A stretch of DNA of 64,000 nucleotides, taken from Micromonospora ureilytica. GTDB taxonomy: Bacteria > Actinomycetota > Actinomycetes > Mycobacteriales > Micromonosporaceae. The position numbers were made by a program, and so were the translations under genes. Shown here one piece after another: positions 7,177-16,127 of this stretch (its first letter is position 1; the number at the start of each line of letters is the position of its first letter). Location of the stretch: positions 5,456,001 through 5,520,000 of the forward strand of contig NZ_JADOTX010000001.1 of the NCBI RefSeq assembly GCF_015751765.1, given 5' to 3'. The notes below the pieces were generated by a model that worked only from the letters and a program-made list of their open reading frames with translations, was not told the origin of the DNA and searched no databases.

Positions 7177-8655
7177 TTAGTCGGTTGGCCAGGTGTGGAC
7201 GGGGTTGTTGGTGCGCTGGAGTTCGGCGTAGCGCTGGACCATGTGGTGCAGCGCGGCCGTCCGGTCCATGCCGTGGCGCCGTTCCGCCGCCCAGACCGCC
7301 TCGGTCTGCCAGACGGCACCGTTGCGGCCGGTACGGCAGCGCTGCTCGATGATGCCGAGCAGCCGATCCCGCTCCGCCGGGGCGACGCCGAACCCGTCCA
7401 GGCCGGCGGCGGCGGTGGGCAGCAGTTGCTCCAGGACCAGCTTGGTGACCGGCACGTCGCCGAGCCCCGGCCAGTGCAGTGCGGCGTCGAGGCCACGTCG
7501 GGCGGCGGCGTGGAAGTTCTCCTCGGCGGAGCTGAAGGTGAGTTGGCTCCAGATCGGACGGTCGGCCTCGGCCAGACCGCGTACCAGCCCGAAGTAGAAG
7601 GCCGCGTTGGCCAGCATGTCCACCACCGTCGGACCGGCCGGAAGCACCCGGTTCTCCACCCGCAGGTGGGGGCGGCCGTTCATGATGTCGTAGACCGGAC
7701 GGTTCCACCGGTAGACAGTGCCGTTGTGCAACCGCAGCTCCCCGAGCTGTGGCACACCGCCAGCGTGCAGGACCTCCACCGGGTCCTCGTCCTCGCAGAT
7801 CGGCAGCAGCGGCGGGAAGTACCTGACGTTCTCCTCGAACAGGTCGAAGATCGAGGTGATCCACCGTTCGCCGAACCACACCCGCGGCCGTACGCCCTGG
7901 GCCTTGAGTTCGTCCGGGCGCGTGTCGGTGGCCTGCTGGAACAGGGCGATCCGCGTTTCGGCCCACAGTTGGCGGCCGTACAGGAAGGGGCTGTTCGCTC
8001 CGACCGCCACCTGCACGCCGGCGATGGCCTGGGACGCGTTCCAGTAGTCGGCGAAGCTGTCCGGGGCGACCTGGAGGTGAAACTGGAGGCTCGTGCAGGC
8101 GGCCTCGGGGGCGATCGAGTCGGTGTGTGTCCGCAACTGCTCGACACCGCGAATGTCCAGCTCGATGTCCTCGCCCCGGGCGCCGACGATCTGGTCGTTG
8201 AGCACCCGGTACCGCTCGTTGGTGGAGAGATTGTCCTCGACCAGGTGCCCCTCGGTGAGGGTGGGCAGGATGCCGACCAGGACGATCTTCGCGTCGGATC
8301 TGGCGGCACGCTCGTCGGCCCGGGAGAGGCTGCCGCGCAGGTCGTGCTCGTAGTCGGCGAAACCGGCGCCCTCGATCAGTCGGGGCTCGGCGTTGAGTTC
8401 CAGGTTGAACTGCCCCAGCTCGGTCTGGAAGAGGGGGTCCGCGATGTCGGCGAGGATCTCCTCGTTGCGCATCGCCGGTTCGGCTGCCGAGTCGACCAGG
8501 TTGAGCTCGATCTCCAGGCCGGTCATCGGCCGGTCGGCGTCGAAGCCGAAGTCGTCAAGCATCAGGGCGAAGACGTCCAGGCACCGCCGCACCTTCTGCC
8601 GATATCGGACGCGATCATCCCGGGTGAAGGCGCCCCCTGAGACGTCCCTGCCCAT
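7177..8655 (-). CDS. Glutamate-cysteine ligase family 2 protein
   Basis: 492 residues, matching the GCS2-type ATP-dependent carboxylate-amine ligase fold. Visible are the N-terminal GLEIELNLVD motif that supplies acidic metal ligands, a SLQFHLQVAP motif near residue 185, and LRVENRVLPAGPTVVDM near residue 345 with the conserved Arg/Glu/Asn. Family members couple glutamate to an amine such as cysteine. Actinobacteria use mycothiol rather than glutathione, so the true substrate is uncertain; gamma-glutamylcysteine for ergothioneine synthesis is one option, but no egtB/C/D genes are adjacent. The start is ATG at 8655. It is transcribed alone, ending next to the inverted repeat at 7.1 kb. Confidence 0.85.
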   Translation of the reverse strand: MGRDVSGGAFTRDDRVRYRQKVRRCLDVFALMLDDFGFDADRPMTGLEIELNLVDSAAEPAMRNEEILADIADPLFQTELGQFNLELNAEPRLIEGAGFADYEHDLRGSLSRADERAARSDAKIVLVGILPTLTEGHLVEDNLSTNERYRVLNDQIVGARGEDIELDIRGVEQLRTHTDSIAPEAACTSLQFHLQVAPDSFADYWNASQAIAGVQVAVGANSPFLYGRQLWAETRIALFQQATDTRPDELKAQGVRPRVWFGERWITSIFDLFEENVRYFPPLLPICEDEDPVEVLHAGGVPQLGELRLHNGTVYRWNRPVYDIMNGRPHLRVENRVLPAGPTVVDMLANAAFYFGLVRGLAEADRPIWSQLTFSSAEENFHAAARRGLDAALHWPGLGDVPVTKLVLEQLLPTAAAGLDGFGVAPAERDRLLGIIEQRCRTGRNGAVWQTEAVWAAERRHGMDRTAALHHMVQRYAELQRTNNPVHTWPTD

Positions 8656-8878
8656 GTGTCCTCCCGACGGCCGGCGCGGTCGGGATCATGCCGTCCCGGA
8701 AGCGCTTTGTGAAGCATCCACGGTAAGAGCGCCCACCTGACCGGGGCCAGAGGCCGACGGCGGTGATCCGACGTCGACCGGCGCGGACGCGCTCGTGGCG
8801 CCATCTGTACCCCGTCGACGACCGACTGGACCCGATGGCGGCGCGAACAACTCGTGACAATTACCACGAGCGGAGACG
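8656..8878. other. Upstream region of the GCS2 gene
   Basis: No gene with coding bias is seen. It separates the start of the GCS2-family gene (8655) from the terminator of the YceI gene (8879-8917), so it should hold the GCS2 promoter. I cannot place -35/-10 elements with confidence. Confidence 0.4.
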
Positions 8879-8917
8879 ACGCAGGGCCCGCGCCAGCGTA
8901 CGGCGCGGGCCCTGCGT
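8879..8917 (-). terminator. Strong GC hairpin after yceI-family gene
   Basis: A perfect 16-bp stem (8879-8894 with 8902-8917) closes on a 7-nt loop. There is no T-tract. A second hairpin, with arms around 8934-8944 and 8958-8968, overlaps the stop codon of the gene. Together they should end the YceI transcript. Confidence 0.75.
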
Positions 8918-8965
8918 TCCGGATCACCGGGAGGATCCCCCTGGCCCTCCGGCGATCCCAGGGGA

Positions 8966-9547
8966 TCAGGCCTGACGAACGGCCTCGCCCTCGATCTCGA
9001 TCTTGATCTTGCGGCTGACCAGCACGCCCCCGGTCTCCAGGGCGACGTTCCAGGTCAGGCCGAACTCCTCGCGGTCGATCTCGGTGCTCGCGGAGAAGCC
9101 GAAGATGTCCTGGCCGAACGGGCTGCGACCGACACCCTCGAACTCCACCTCCAGCTCGACCGGACGGGTGACGTCCTTGATGGTCAGCTCACCAGTGAGC
9201 ACGAACTCGCTGCCACGACGGGACTTGACCCCGGTGCTGCGGAACTCGAGCGTCGGAAACTTCTCGGCGTCCAGGAACTCGGGGCTGCGCAGGTGCGCGT
9301 CCCGGTCGGCCTGGGTGGTGTCGACGCTGGCGGCCTGAATGGTGGCGACGACCGACGACTGCAGCGGGTCCTCGGCGATGGTGATGGTGGCGGTCGCCTC
9401 GTTGAACTCACCGCGAACCTTGCTCACCATCATGTGCCGGGCAACGAAGCCGACCCGCTTGTGCGCCACGTCGAGCGCGTAGGTGCCGGCCGCCGGGATG
9501 CTGAGGCCGTCCCAGTCGCGGGTAACCGCATCGATGCTGCTGGTCAT
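8966..9547 (-). CDS. YceI family protein
   Basis: 193 residues of the YceI-like lipocalin fold that binds polyisoprenoid-type lipids. Visible are the N-terminal GTYALDVAHKRVGFVARHMM segment, the VVATIQAASVDTTQADRDAH segment and a PTLEFRST strand near residue 110. The ATG at 9547 is chosen because GGAGGAC lies six bases upstream; the longer frame to 9631 runs into the divergent promoter. There is no signal peptide, unlike the periplasmic E. coli protein, so the product should be cytoplasmic. It is divergent from a MarR gene that probably controls it. Confidence 0.92.
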   Translation of the reverse strand: MTSSIDAVTRDWDGLSIPAAGTYALDVAHKRVGFVARHMMVSKVRGEFNEATATITIAEDPLQSSVVATIQAASVDTTQADRDAHLRSPEFLDAEKFPTLEFRSTGVKSRRGSEFVLTGELTIKDVTRPVELEVEFEGVGRSPFGQDIFGFSASTEIDREEFGLTWNVALETGGVLVSRKIKIEIEGEAVRQA

Positions 9548-9571
9548 GCTGCTGTCCTCCAGGGGATTGTT

Positions 9572-9600
9572 TAGTAGCCCAACGACTGCCTGAGCAACTA
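9572..9600. promoter_or_regulatory. Candidate MarR operator, YceI/MarR intergenic
   Basis: Imperfect arms TAGTAGC (9572-9578) and GCAACTA (9594-9600) match in six of seven positions. They lie in the AT-rich 99-bp divergent promoter region, upstream of the yceI start. The placement suits autoregulation by the MarR protein encoded at 9647. No binding data exist here. Confidence 0.35.
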
Positions 9601-9646
9601 TAACCGCAACAATATTCCCCGTGTCAAGCACTGGTATGATGAACGG

Positions 9647-10165
9647 GTGACCAACGTCTTCGACGATCCCCGGATCACCGCCGTCGGCCTACTCTTCGAG
9701 GCACACGCCGGGCTGTCAGCCCGGTTCAACGCCCAACTCGAGGAGCACGGCCTCTCCGCGGTCGAGTTCGAGGTCATCACCCGACTGGCCCGCTCGCCGG
9801 GCAACCAACTACGCATGACCGACCTCGCCGCACAGACCTCACTGTCCACCAGCGGAGTGACCCGCGTGGTGGACCGGATGGAGCGCGACGGGTTGCTCAC
9901 CCGCCGGGCCTGCCCGAACGACCGACGCAGCTCGTACGCGGTGGTCACCGCCACTGGGATGCAACGCCTCAACGAGACGCTGCCCGGGCACCTGCAGATG
10001 ATCGAGCAGTGGTTCACCGGGCAGCTCGAACCCAAGGCGCTGGCGGCCCTCCTCGACGGCTTGCGCCGGGTCCGCGACGCCGCGCATCCGTGCGCCACCG
10101 CCGGCAGTGACGACGTCAGCCCGGAGCCGATCGCCAACACCGACACCGCCAACCGACGGCACTGA
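9647..10165 (+). CDS. MarR family transcriptional regulator
   Basis: 172 residues. The winged helix-turn-helix spans about residues 28-100, with LSAVEFEVITRLARSP, the recognition-helix segment SLSTSGVTRVVDRMERDGLL, and the wing Arg/Asp pair of the CPNDRRSSY motif. A C-terminal dimerisation helix follows, then a non-conserved tail of about 25 residues. Start GTG at 9647. It diverges from the YceI gene; in actinobacteria such pairs are common, and the regulator usually represses the neighbour until a phenolic or lipophilic ligand binds. The effector here is unknown. Confidence 0.9.
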   Translation: MTNVFDDPRITAVGLLFEAHAGLSARFNAQLEEHGLSAVEFEVITRLARSPGNQLRMTDLAAQTSLSTSGVTRVVDRMERDGLLTRRACPNDRRSSYAVVTATGMQRLNETLPGHLQMIEQWFTGQLEPKALAALLDGLRRVRDAAHPCATAGSDDVSPEPIANTDTANRRH

Positions 10166-10411
10166 GAAGCACCAGTTGCCGGGCGGCGGCAGCGGCAGAA
10201 AGACCGGCAGAACTGGCCCAGCCAAGCTGGAGGATTCGGTCCAAGCCGACTTTCTGCCATCGCGCCGGTGGCAGGCTTCCTGCACCGGGGATCACCGGGG
10301 GGTGACGGCGCGGGCGATCAGCGAGGGGTAGCACCAATGGGGGCTCTTCGCCCGCGCCACTCTCCCGTTGCGGGCACGCGCAGGCACGCACGGGCACCCG
10401 ATTCGTCGCGA

Positions 10412-13066
10412 CTACCGAGTCGGCCCACCCCGGGCGGCGATCAGCGCGTACAGCAGGCCCGACTCCTGCGGCAACAGCCGGACGCCGCTCTCCACACAGA
10501 CCCGGTCCAGTCGATCGAGCACCGCCGGGTCCGCAGTGCTCGCGGCCAGTCCCACCAGCGCCTCCACCGCGTCGCGGCGATCCTGCCCCGCATTGTCGGC
10601 GGCGGCGGCGAACCACTCGGCAGCCAACTCCCGGTCACCCCGGTGCAGCGCCAGGTTCCCCTCGATCAGCGCACAGAGCCCGACCTCCGGCCCACCCCAG
10701 GCCAACGCCGCATCGTCCGAGCGTGGTCGCGGCACGGTCGGACGCGCCGGCAGCGCCTCCGCGCCCCCGGCGCGTAACTCGGTCAGCACCTCGGTCGCCT
10801 CCGCGACCCGCCCGTCCTGGGCGAGCGCCAGCCCGACGGTCCCGAGCACCCGACGGCGACGGCCGGGGTCACCCAGCTCGGACAGTGCCGCGATCGCCCT
10901 CTGGCCACGGTCGATGGCATCCGCGTACCAGCCCTCCAGGCGGGCGACCTCGGCGCGATTGGCCCAGCCCAACACCCGCAGTCGCTGCTCCCCGCTCTCG
11001 GCGGCAAGGCGGTCCACCGCGGCGAGCCGGCGGCGGGCCGCAGCCAGGTCGCCCGCGCGGATCTCGTGCCAGGCAAGGCTGTTCTGGGCCACCGCCAGGT
11101 CCCGGGTCCGACCGTTGCGCGCGGCCAACCGCAGCAACGCCTCGGCCTGCTCGCGAGCCTCGTCCTGCCGCCCGACGGAGGTCAGCAGGGTGCCGAGCAC
11201 GTTCCGCGCCTCCAACTCCCCGGTGACGTCGCCCGCCTGCCGGAAGGTGTCCAACGCCGCGCGGGCCGTCGACAGCTCCTCGGCGCCCGCGCCGTGTTCG
11301 GCGGCGAGCCGGGCGACCCCGAGGGTGGCCCAGCCCCGCAGGAGAGGATCTGCGTCCGCGGTCCGGGGGTCCGCCAACAGCCGTCGCAGCCACTGTCGCC
11401 CGGCGACGTCGCGTCCGCGGAACCGCCACCAGCGGGTCAGGCACTCCGCCAGCCGCAGCGCGGTCAACGGGTCGTCGGTAGCCGCGTGGGTCAACGACGA
11501 GCTGATGTCACTGCTCATCTCGTCCAGCCGGCGCACCGCTTCGGGTAACCGTGGACCGACCAGGTCGGTGGCTGTCCGGGCCACCAGGCGCGTAACGACC
11601 TCCGCATGTCGACGCCGGATGCAGGTCAGCTCACCCCCACCGGCCGCCTGCTCGACGGCGTACTCACGGACCGCGTCGAGCAGCCGGAACCGGAACGAGC
11701 CGGTTCCGCGTACGCTCAGCAGCCCCAACTCGACGAAGCGGTCCAACAGCGGAACCGGATCGATCGCCACGGTGCCGTCCCGGTCGGCCTCGTCGGCGAG
11801 CATCTCCTCGGCCAACTCGACCGACCAGCGGTTACCGAAGACAGCCAGCTGTCGCAGCGCGGCCCGCTCGTCCGGCGCCAACAGGCGGTAGCTGAACGCC
11901 ACAGCGTCCCGCAGGGTGACGGCGACCGCGACCGCCGCACGGGTGTCGGGTCCGCCCGTCCGGCTATCGAGCGCCTCCGGTGCGTCCCAGCCCGGGTGGG
12001 CGGACGTGTCGGCGGGAGTGGCGAGGTCGAGCACCCGGTCGCCGTACCTGTCGAGCAGTTCGGTGAGGTCGAGGAGTCGGCCCCGGGCGGCCATCAGCTC
12101 GATGGCCAACGGCAGCCCTCCCAACCGGCGGACCAACGCGGCCAGCGCCGGCAGCTCGGCGGGGGTGGGCGGTTCCCGGCGGACCTGAGCGAGCCGGGCG
12201 GTGAACAACGCGACCGCCGGCCACGATTCGAGGCCGCCGTGCTCGGCCTCCGGTGGTGGCACGTCGAGTGGCGCGACCGGCCAGACCCGTTCACCGGGTA
12301 ACCCGACCGGGTGCCGCCCGGTGACCAGCACCCGCAGCGAGGGCAGTGCGCCGATCAACCGGTGCAGGGACGCGGCCACCGGGCCCGGGGCGCGCTCCAC
12401 CGCGTCCATCACCAGCAGCGCCGGCCGCCCGGCGAGCAGGGCCACGAGTTCGGACAGGCGCGCCACGCCGAGCACTGACATCGAGGCGGCGAGCACGTCC
12501 GGACCGTCCGACCCCTCGCCGACCAGCACCCCGGCGACACCCGCCGGGTGGTCGGCGGCCACCAGGTGCGCCACCGACGTCGCCAGGGCGGTCTTGCCGA
12601 CGCCGGCCAACCCGACGAGGCTCACCAACCGGGGTCCTCGGTCCGCGGTCAGCATCCCGGCCAGCTCGGTGAGGTCACGCTCCCGGCCGATCAACGCGAC
12701 CGGCGGCGGAAGCGCGACCGACGGGTCCGGGGGCGCGTCCGCCGTCGTGGCGTTGCCGCTGACCGCGAACGTCGTCGAGGTGGCGCCCGGCGGGGCCGGT
12801 TCGGCACCGGTGCCGCGGGCCGCGGCCAGGAACGCCGCCCGGCTCGTGCCGGTCAGTGCCAACGCTCCGGCGAGCAGCTCGACAGTGGTCCGTTGTGGTC
12901 GGATCGACCGGCCACGCTCCAGGTCACGGACCGTCCGCACACCCACCCCGGCCCGGGACGCCAGCTCGGCCTGGGTCAGGCCGGCGGCGCGGCGATGCCC
13001 ACGGAGCAGCTCCGGCAGAGTGGTACGTCCAGCCGGGCTCCGCGACCGGTCATGATCCGGAGTCAT
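10412..13066 (-). CDS. XRE/NB-ARC/TPR multidomain transcriptional regulator
   Basis: About 884 residues. An N-terminal XRE helix-turn-helix (about 18-75, GLTQAELASRAGVG) is followed by a linker. An NB-ARC/AAA-type NTPase comes next with a Walker A P-loop GLAGVGKTAL (about 153-163), a Walker B-like ALLVMDAVE and a GGLPLAIELMAARG motif typical of STAND ATPases. Tetratricopeptide-like helices fill the C-terminal half (about 560-880). STAND regulators of this shape are signal-gated switches, often pathway-specific activators in actinomycetes. ATG at 13066 is used; GTG at 13072 is possible, and no strong ribosome site is seen. No biosynthetic genes flank it, so its targets are unknown. Confidence 0.88.
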   Translation of the reverse strand: MTPDHDRSRSPAGRTTLPELLRGHRRAAGLTQAELASRAGVGVRTVRDLERGRSIRPQRTTVELLAGALALTGTSRAAFLAAARGTGAEPAPPGATSTTFAVSGNATTADAPPDPSVALPPPVALIGRERDLTELAGMLTADRGPRLVSLVGLAGVGKTALATSVAHLVAADHPAGVAGVLVGEGSDGPDVLAASMSVLGVARLSELVALLAGRPALLVMDAVERAPGPVAASLHRLIGALPSLRVLVTGRHPVGLPGERVWPVAPLDVPPPEAEHGGLESWPAVALFTARLAQVRREPPTPAELPALAALVRRLGGLPLAIELMAARGRLLDLTELLDRYGDRVLDLATPADTSAHPGWDAPEALDSRTGGPDTRAAVAVAVTLRDAVAFSYRLLAPDERAALRQLAVFGNRWSVELAEEMLADEADRDGTVAIDPVPLLDRFVELGLLSVRGTGSFRFRLLDAVREYAVEQAAGGGELTCIRRRHAEVVTRLVARTATDLVGPRLPEAVRRLDEMSSDISSSLTHAATDDPLTALRLAECLTRWWRFRGRDVAGRQWLRRLLADPRTADADPLLRGWATLGVARLAAEHGAGAEELSTARAALDTFRQAGDVTGELEARNVLGTLLTSVGRQDEAREQAEALLRLAARNGRTRDLAVAQNSLAWHEIRAGDLAAARRRLAAVDRLAAESGEQRLRVLGWANRAEVARLEGWYADAIDRGQRAIAALSELGDPGRRRRVLGTVGLALAQDGRVAEATEVLTELRAGGAEALPARPTVPRPRSDDAALAWGGPEVGLCALIEGNLALHRGDRELAAEWFAAAADNAGQDRRDAVEALVGLAASTADPAVLDRLDRVCVESGVRLLPQESGLLYALIAARGGPTR

Positions 13067-13199
13067 GGGCACGAAGAGTACGGATCGACTCCGACCGTCG
13101 GCAGTCGAACGTCGGGCTACTGACGCCCGTTCGCCGAAACCCGACAGCCGTACGGACAGCCCGTCCGGGACGACTGGCCGATCAGCTCGGCGGGATCAC

Positions 13200-14348
13200 T
13201 CAGAGGCCCAGATCCCGAGCGATGATCATGCGCTGCACCTCGCTGGTGCCCTCACCGATCTCCAGGATCTTGGAGTCCCGCCAGAACCGGGCGACCGGGT
13301 ACTCGTTCATGAAGCCGTACCCGCCGTGGATCTGGGTGGCCTCCCGGGCGTTGTCCACAGCGATCGTGCTGGCGTGCAGTTTGGCGATGGCGGCCTGCCG
13401 CTTGAACGGCTCGCCGGCCAGCATCCGCGCGGCGGCGTCGTAGTACGCCAACCGAGCGGTGTGTGCCTTCAGCTCCATGTCGGCGATCTTGAACTGGATG
13501 GCCTGGTTGGCGCCGATCGGCTGACCGAAGGCGTGTCGCTCCTTCGCGTACTTGATCGACTCGTCGACACAGCCTTGGGCGAGGCCGACGGCCAGCGCGG
13601 CGATGGCGATGCGGCCCTCGTCGAGGATCCGCAGGAACTGCGCGAAACCCCGACCCCGATCGCCGAGCAGGTTGGCCGCCGGGACCCGGCAGTCGTCGAA
13701 GGTCAGCTCGTGGGTGTCCGAGGCGGTCCACCCCACCTTGGAGTAGCCGGGCGCGACCGTGAACCCGGGCGTGCCGGTCGGCACGATGATCGTCGACAAC
13801 TCCTTCGAGCCGTCCGGGTTCGTGCCGGTCACCGCGGTCACCGTGACCATGGCCGTGATGTCGGTCCCCGAGTTGGTGATGAACGCCTTCGACCCGTTGA
13901 TCAGCCATTCGTCGCCGTCCAGCACCGCCCGCGTCTGCGTGCCGGCGGCGTCCGAGCCGGTGCCCGGCTCGGTGAGACCGAAGCCGGCCAGCGCCTCGCC
14001 GCTGAGCAGCCGGGGCAGCCAGGTCGCCTTCTGCTCCTCGGTGCCGAAGCGGTAGATCGGCATCGCGCCCAGCGAGACCGCCGCCTCCAACGTGATGGCC
14101 ACGCTGGAGTCGACCCGGGCCAACTCCTCCAGGGCCAGGCAGAGCGCGAAGTAGTCGCCGCCCATGCCGCCGTGCTCCTCGGCGAAGGGCAGGCCGAACA
14201 GGCCCATCTTGCCCATCTGCCGGATCACCTCGTACGGGAACGTGTGCTGCTCGTAGTGCTCGGCGATGACCGGGGCGACCACCTCGCGGGCGAATTCCCG
14301 CACGCTCTCGCGCAGCGCCTCTTGTTCGTCGGTGAGCCGGAAGTCCAT
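13200..14348 (-). CDS. Acyl-CoA dehydrogenase
   Basis: 382 residues, the full length of the FAD-dependent family. It has the FAD/substrate motif FGLTEPGTGSDAAG (about 130-143), WLINGSKAFITNSG, and the C-terminal EIGEGTSEVQR with the conserved Glu at the catalytic-base position. That Glu argues against the isovaleryl-specific type, which uses a different base. The family oxidises acyl-CoA to 2-enoyl-CoA, passing electrons to ETF. AGGAGG lies six bases before the ATG. It follows the carboxyltransferase gene by 78 bases and belongs to the branched-chain acyl-CoA (leucine) catabolic cluster, where it probably makes the enoyl-CoA substrate of the carboxylase. Confidence 0.95.
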   Translation of the reverse strand: MDFRLTDEQEALRESVREFAREVVAPVIAEHYEQHTFPYEVIRQMGKMGLFGLPFAEEHGGMGGDYFALCLALEELARVDSSVAITLEAAVSLGAMPIYRFGTEEQKATWLPRLLSGEALAGFGLTEPGTGSDAAGTQTRAVLDGDEWLINGSKAFITNSGTDITAMVTVTAVTGTNPDGSKELSTIIVPTGTPGFTVAPGYSKVGWTASDTHELTFDDCRVPAANLLGDRGRGFAQFLRILDEGRIAIAALAVGLAQGCVDESIKYAKERHAFGQPIGANQAIQFKIADMELKAHTARLAYYDAAARMLAGEPFKRQAAIAKLHASTIAVDNAREATQIHGGYGFMNEYPVARFWRDSKILEIGEGTSEVQRMIIARDLGL

Positions 14349-14426
14349 CTCATCCTCCTGTAAGGACGGTCCGCCTCGGCGCTCGTGACGCCGGGGGCGG
14401 GTCGCTGTGCGGGCCTGAGTCGATGA

Positions 14427-15959
14427 TCAGACCGGGGTGACGCCGTGCCGACGACGGGAGAAGTGCCGATCCTTGGTACGCGCCGCCGCGAATCGACGGA
14501 CCAGCTCGGTGCGCAGGTCGTGCGGCTCGACGATGGCATCCACCACCAGCTCGCTGGCGAGTCGTACGACGTCGATGTCCTGCTCGTACTCGGCCCGCTT
14601 GGCGGCGACGAAGGCGGCCCGCTCGTCCTCGTCCGGGATGGCGGCGATCTTGTTGGCATAGACCGCGTTCACGGCGGCCTCGGCGCCCATCACGGCGATC
14701 TTCGCGGTCGGCAGCGCGATCGTGGCGTCCGGCTCGAACCCGGGGCCGGCCATCGCGTAGAGACCGGCGCCGTACGCCTTGCGGACCACCACGCAGATCT
14801 TCGGCACTGTCGCCTCGGAGATCGCGGTGATCATCTTGGCGCCGTGCCGGATGATGCCCTGCTTTTCCACCACGCTGCCGACCATGAAGCCGGGCACGTC
14901 GCTGAGGAACAGCAGCGGCACGTTGAACGCGTCGCAGAGCTGCACGAACCGGGTGGCCTTGTCGGCCGAGTCGACGAAGAGCACGCCGCCCTTGAACATC
15001 GAGTTGTTGCCGACCACGCCGACGACCTGACCGTCGAGACGGCCGAAGCCGATGGTCAGCTCCTTGGCCCAGAGCGCCTGGATCTCGAAGAACGAACCCT
15101 CGTCGAGCAGGCCCTTGACGTACCGTCGCATGTCGAACGCCTGCCGCTCGCTGGCCGGCACCAGCGCGGCAAGGTCGGCCTTCGCGGGCGCGGCGACCGC
15201 CGGCGCGGTCGGCGGCTGTTGCGTCCAGTTCGCCGGCAGGTACGACAGGTAGGTCTTCACGACGTCGAGCGCGCCGGCCTCGGTCTTGCAGAGGAAGTGC
15301 CCCACGCCGGATTCGGCGGTGTGCACCTTCGCCCCGCCCATCGCCTCCAGGGTGGTCTTCTCGCCGGTGACCATCTCGACCATGCGGTCGGAGCCGAGAT
15401 ACATGCTCGCGTTGCCGTCGACAAGCGCCACCACGTCGCAGAACGCCGGGATGTACGCCCCACCGGCGGCGCTCGGACCGAACAGCGCGCAGACCTGCGG
15501 GATCGAGCCCGAGGCGCGGACCTGGTTCCAGAAGATCTTGCCGGCGCCACGCCGGCCGGGGAAGAGATCGACCTGGTCGGTGATCCGGGCGCCGGCCGAG
15601 TCGACCAGGTAGACCATCGGCACACCGGCGCCGTACGCCCGCTCGATGATCCTGATGATCTTCTCGACGGTGCGGGCACCCCAGCTGCCGGCCTTGACTG
15701 TGGAGTCGTTGGCCATCAGACAGACCTGTCGGCCGTCGATCGTGGCGGTGCCGGTCACGACGCCGTCGGCGGGCAGCCCCTCGGCGAGCGCGTTGGCGTA
15801 GAGGCCGTCCTCGACGAACGAGCCCTCGTCGACCAGGAGCGCGACCCGCTCTCGGGCGAAGAGCTTGCCCTTGGCCGCGTTGGCCGCGTGGTACTTGTCC
15901 GCGCCGCCGGACCGGGCCCGCTTGCGCAGCTGCTCCAGTGCCTCACCGTCGAGCGTCAC
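14427..15959 (-). CDS. Acyl-CoA carboxylase carboxyltransferase subunit (probable methylcrotonyl-CoA type)
   Basis: 510 residues with both crotonase-like carboxyltransferase halves: the N-terminal half with VDSAGARITDQVDLFPGR and GPSAAGGAYIPAFCDVV, and the C-terminal half with LLFLSDVPGFMVGSVVEK and KAYGAGLYAMAGPGFEPD. It transfers CO2 from carboxybiotin to an acyl-CoA. Neighbouring HMG-CoA lyase, acyl-CoA dehydrogenase and biotin carboxylase genes suggest 3-methylcrotonyl-CoA as substrate, as in the accD1-accA1-hmgL-acdH clusters of other actinobacteria. GTG at 15959 has GGAGGAG five bases upstream. A 10-bp palindrome just upstream may be a TetR operator. It is separated from the partner subunit by the snapalysin gene. 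Confidence 0.93.
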   Translation of the reverse strand: MTLDGEALEQLRKRARSGGADKYHAANAAKGKLFARERVALLVDEGSFVEDGLYANALAEGLPADGVVTGTATIDGRQVCLMANDSTVKAGSWGARTVEKIIRIIERAYGAGVPMVYLVDSAGARITDQVDLFPGRRGAGKIFWNQVRASGSIPQVCALFGPSAAGGAYIPAFCDVVALVDGNASMYLGSDRMVEMVTGEKTTLEAMGGAKVHTAESGVGHFLCKTEAGALDVVKTYLSYLPANWTQQPPTAPAVAAPAKADLAALVPASERQAFDMRRYVKGLLDEGSFFEIQALWAKELTIGFGRLDGQVVGVVGNNSMFKGGVLFVDSADKATRFVQLCDAFNVPLLFLSDVPGFMVGSVVEKQGIIRHGAKMITAISEATVPKICVVVRKAYGAGLYAMAGPGFEPDATIALPTAKIAVMGAEAAVNAVYANKIAAIPDEDERAAFVAAKRAEYEQDIDVVRLASELVVDAIVEPHDLRTELVRRFAAARTKDRHFSRRRHGVTPV

Positions 15960-15985
15960 GCCGACTCCTCCACCATACTGACCTG

Positions 15986-15995
15986 AACGATCGTT
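15986..15995. promoter_or_regulatory. Candidate TetR operator AACGATCGTT
   Basis: A perfect 10-bp palindrome lies 27 bp upstream of the carboxyltransferase start, in the 168-bp gap divergent from snapalysin. The TetR gene at the head of the same catabolic cluster is an obvious candidate binder. Similar ACG-CGT dyads are common TetR half-site arrangements. Confidence 0.4.
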
Positions 15996-16064
15996 AGGCT
16001 AGCGCATGAGCGCGACTGTCGGCGACCTACGAGCGAACCAGACAGTCGAGCCAAGAGCAAGACA

Positions 16065-16094
16065 TTGAAAAACGTGAATACATATCGCTAGGCT
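16065..16094 (+). promoter_or_regulatory. Candidate snapalysin promoter
   Basis: TTGAAA at 16065-16070 and TAGGCT at 16089-16094 are separated by 18 bases. The stretch is unusually AT-rich for this genome and ends 33 bp before the ATG. Confidence 0.45.
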
Positions 16095-16127
16095 CCTGGC
16101 ACCCCTCCTCCCAGATCGGAGTCAGCG

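Noticed and set aside
10368-11891. Long plus-strand frame opposite the XRE/NB-ARC gene
   Set aside because: Ser/Arg/Ala-rich antisense translation typical of shadows in GC-rich DNA; the minus-strand frame has clear domains.
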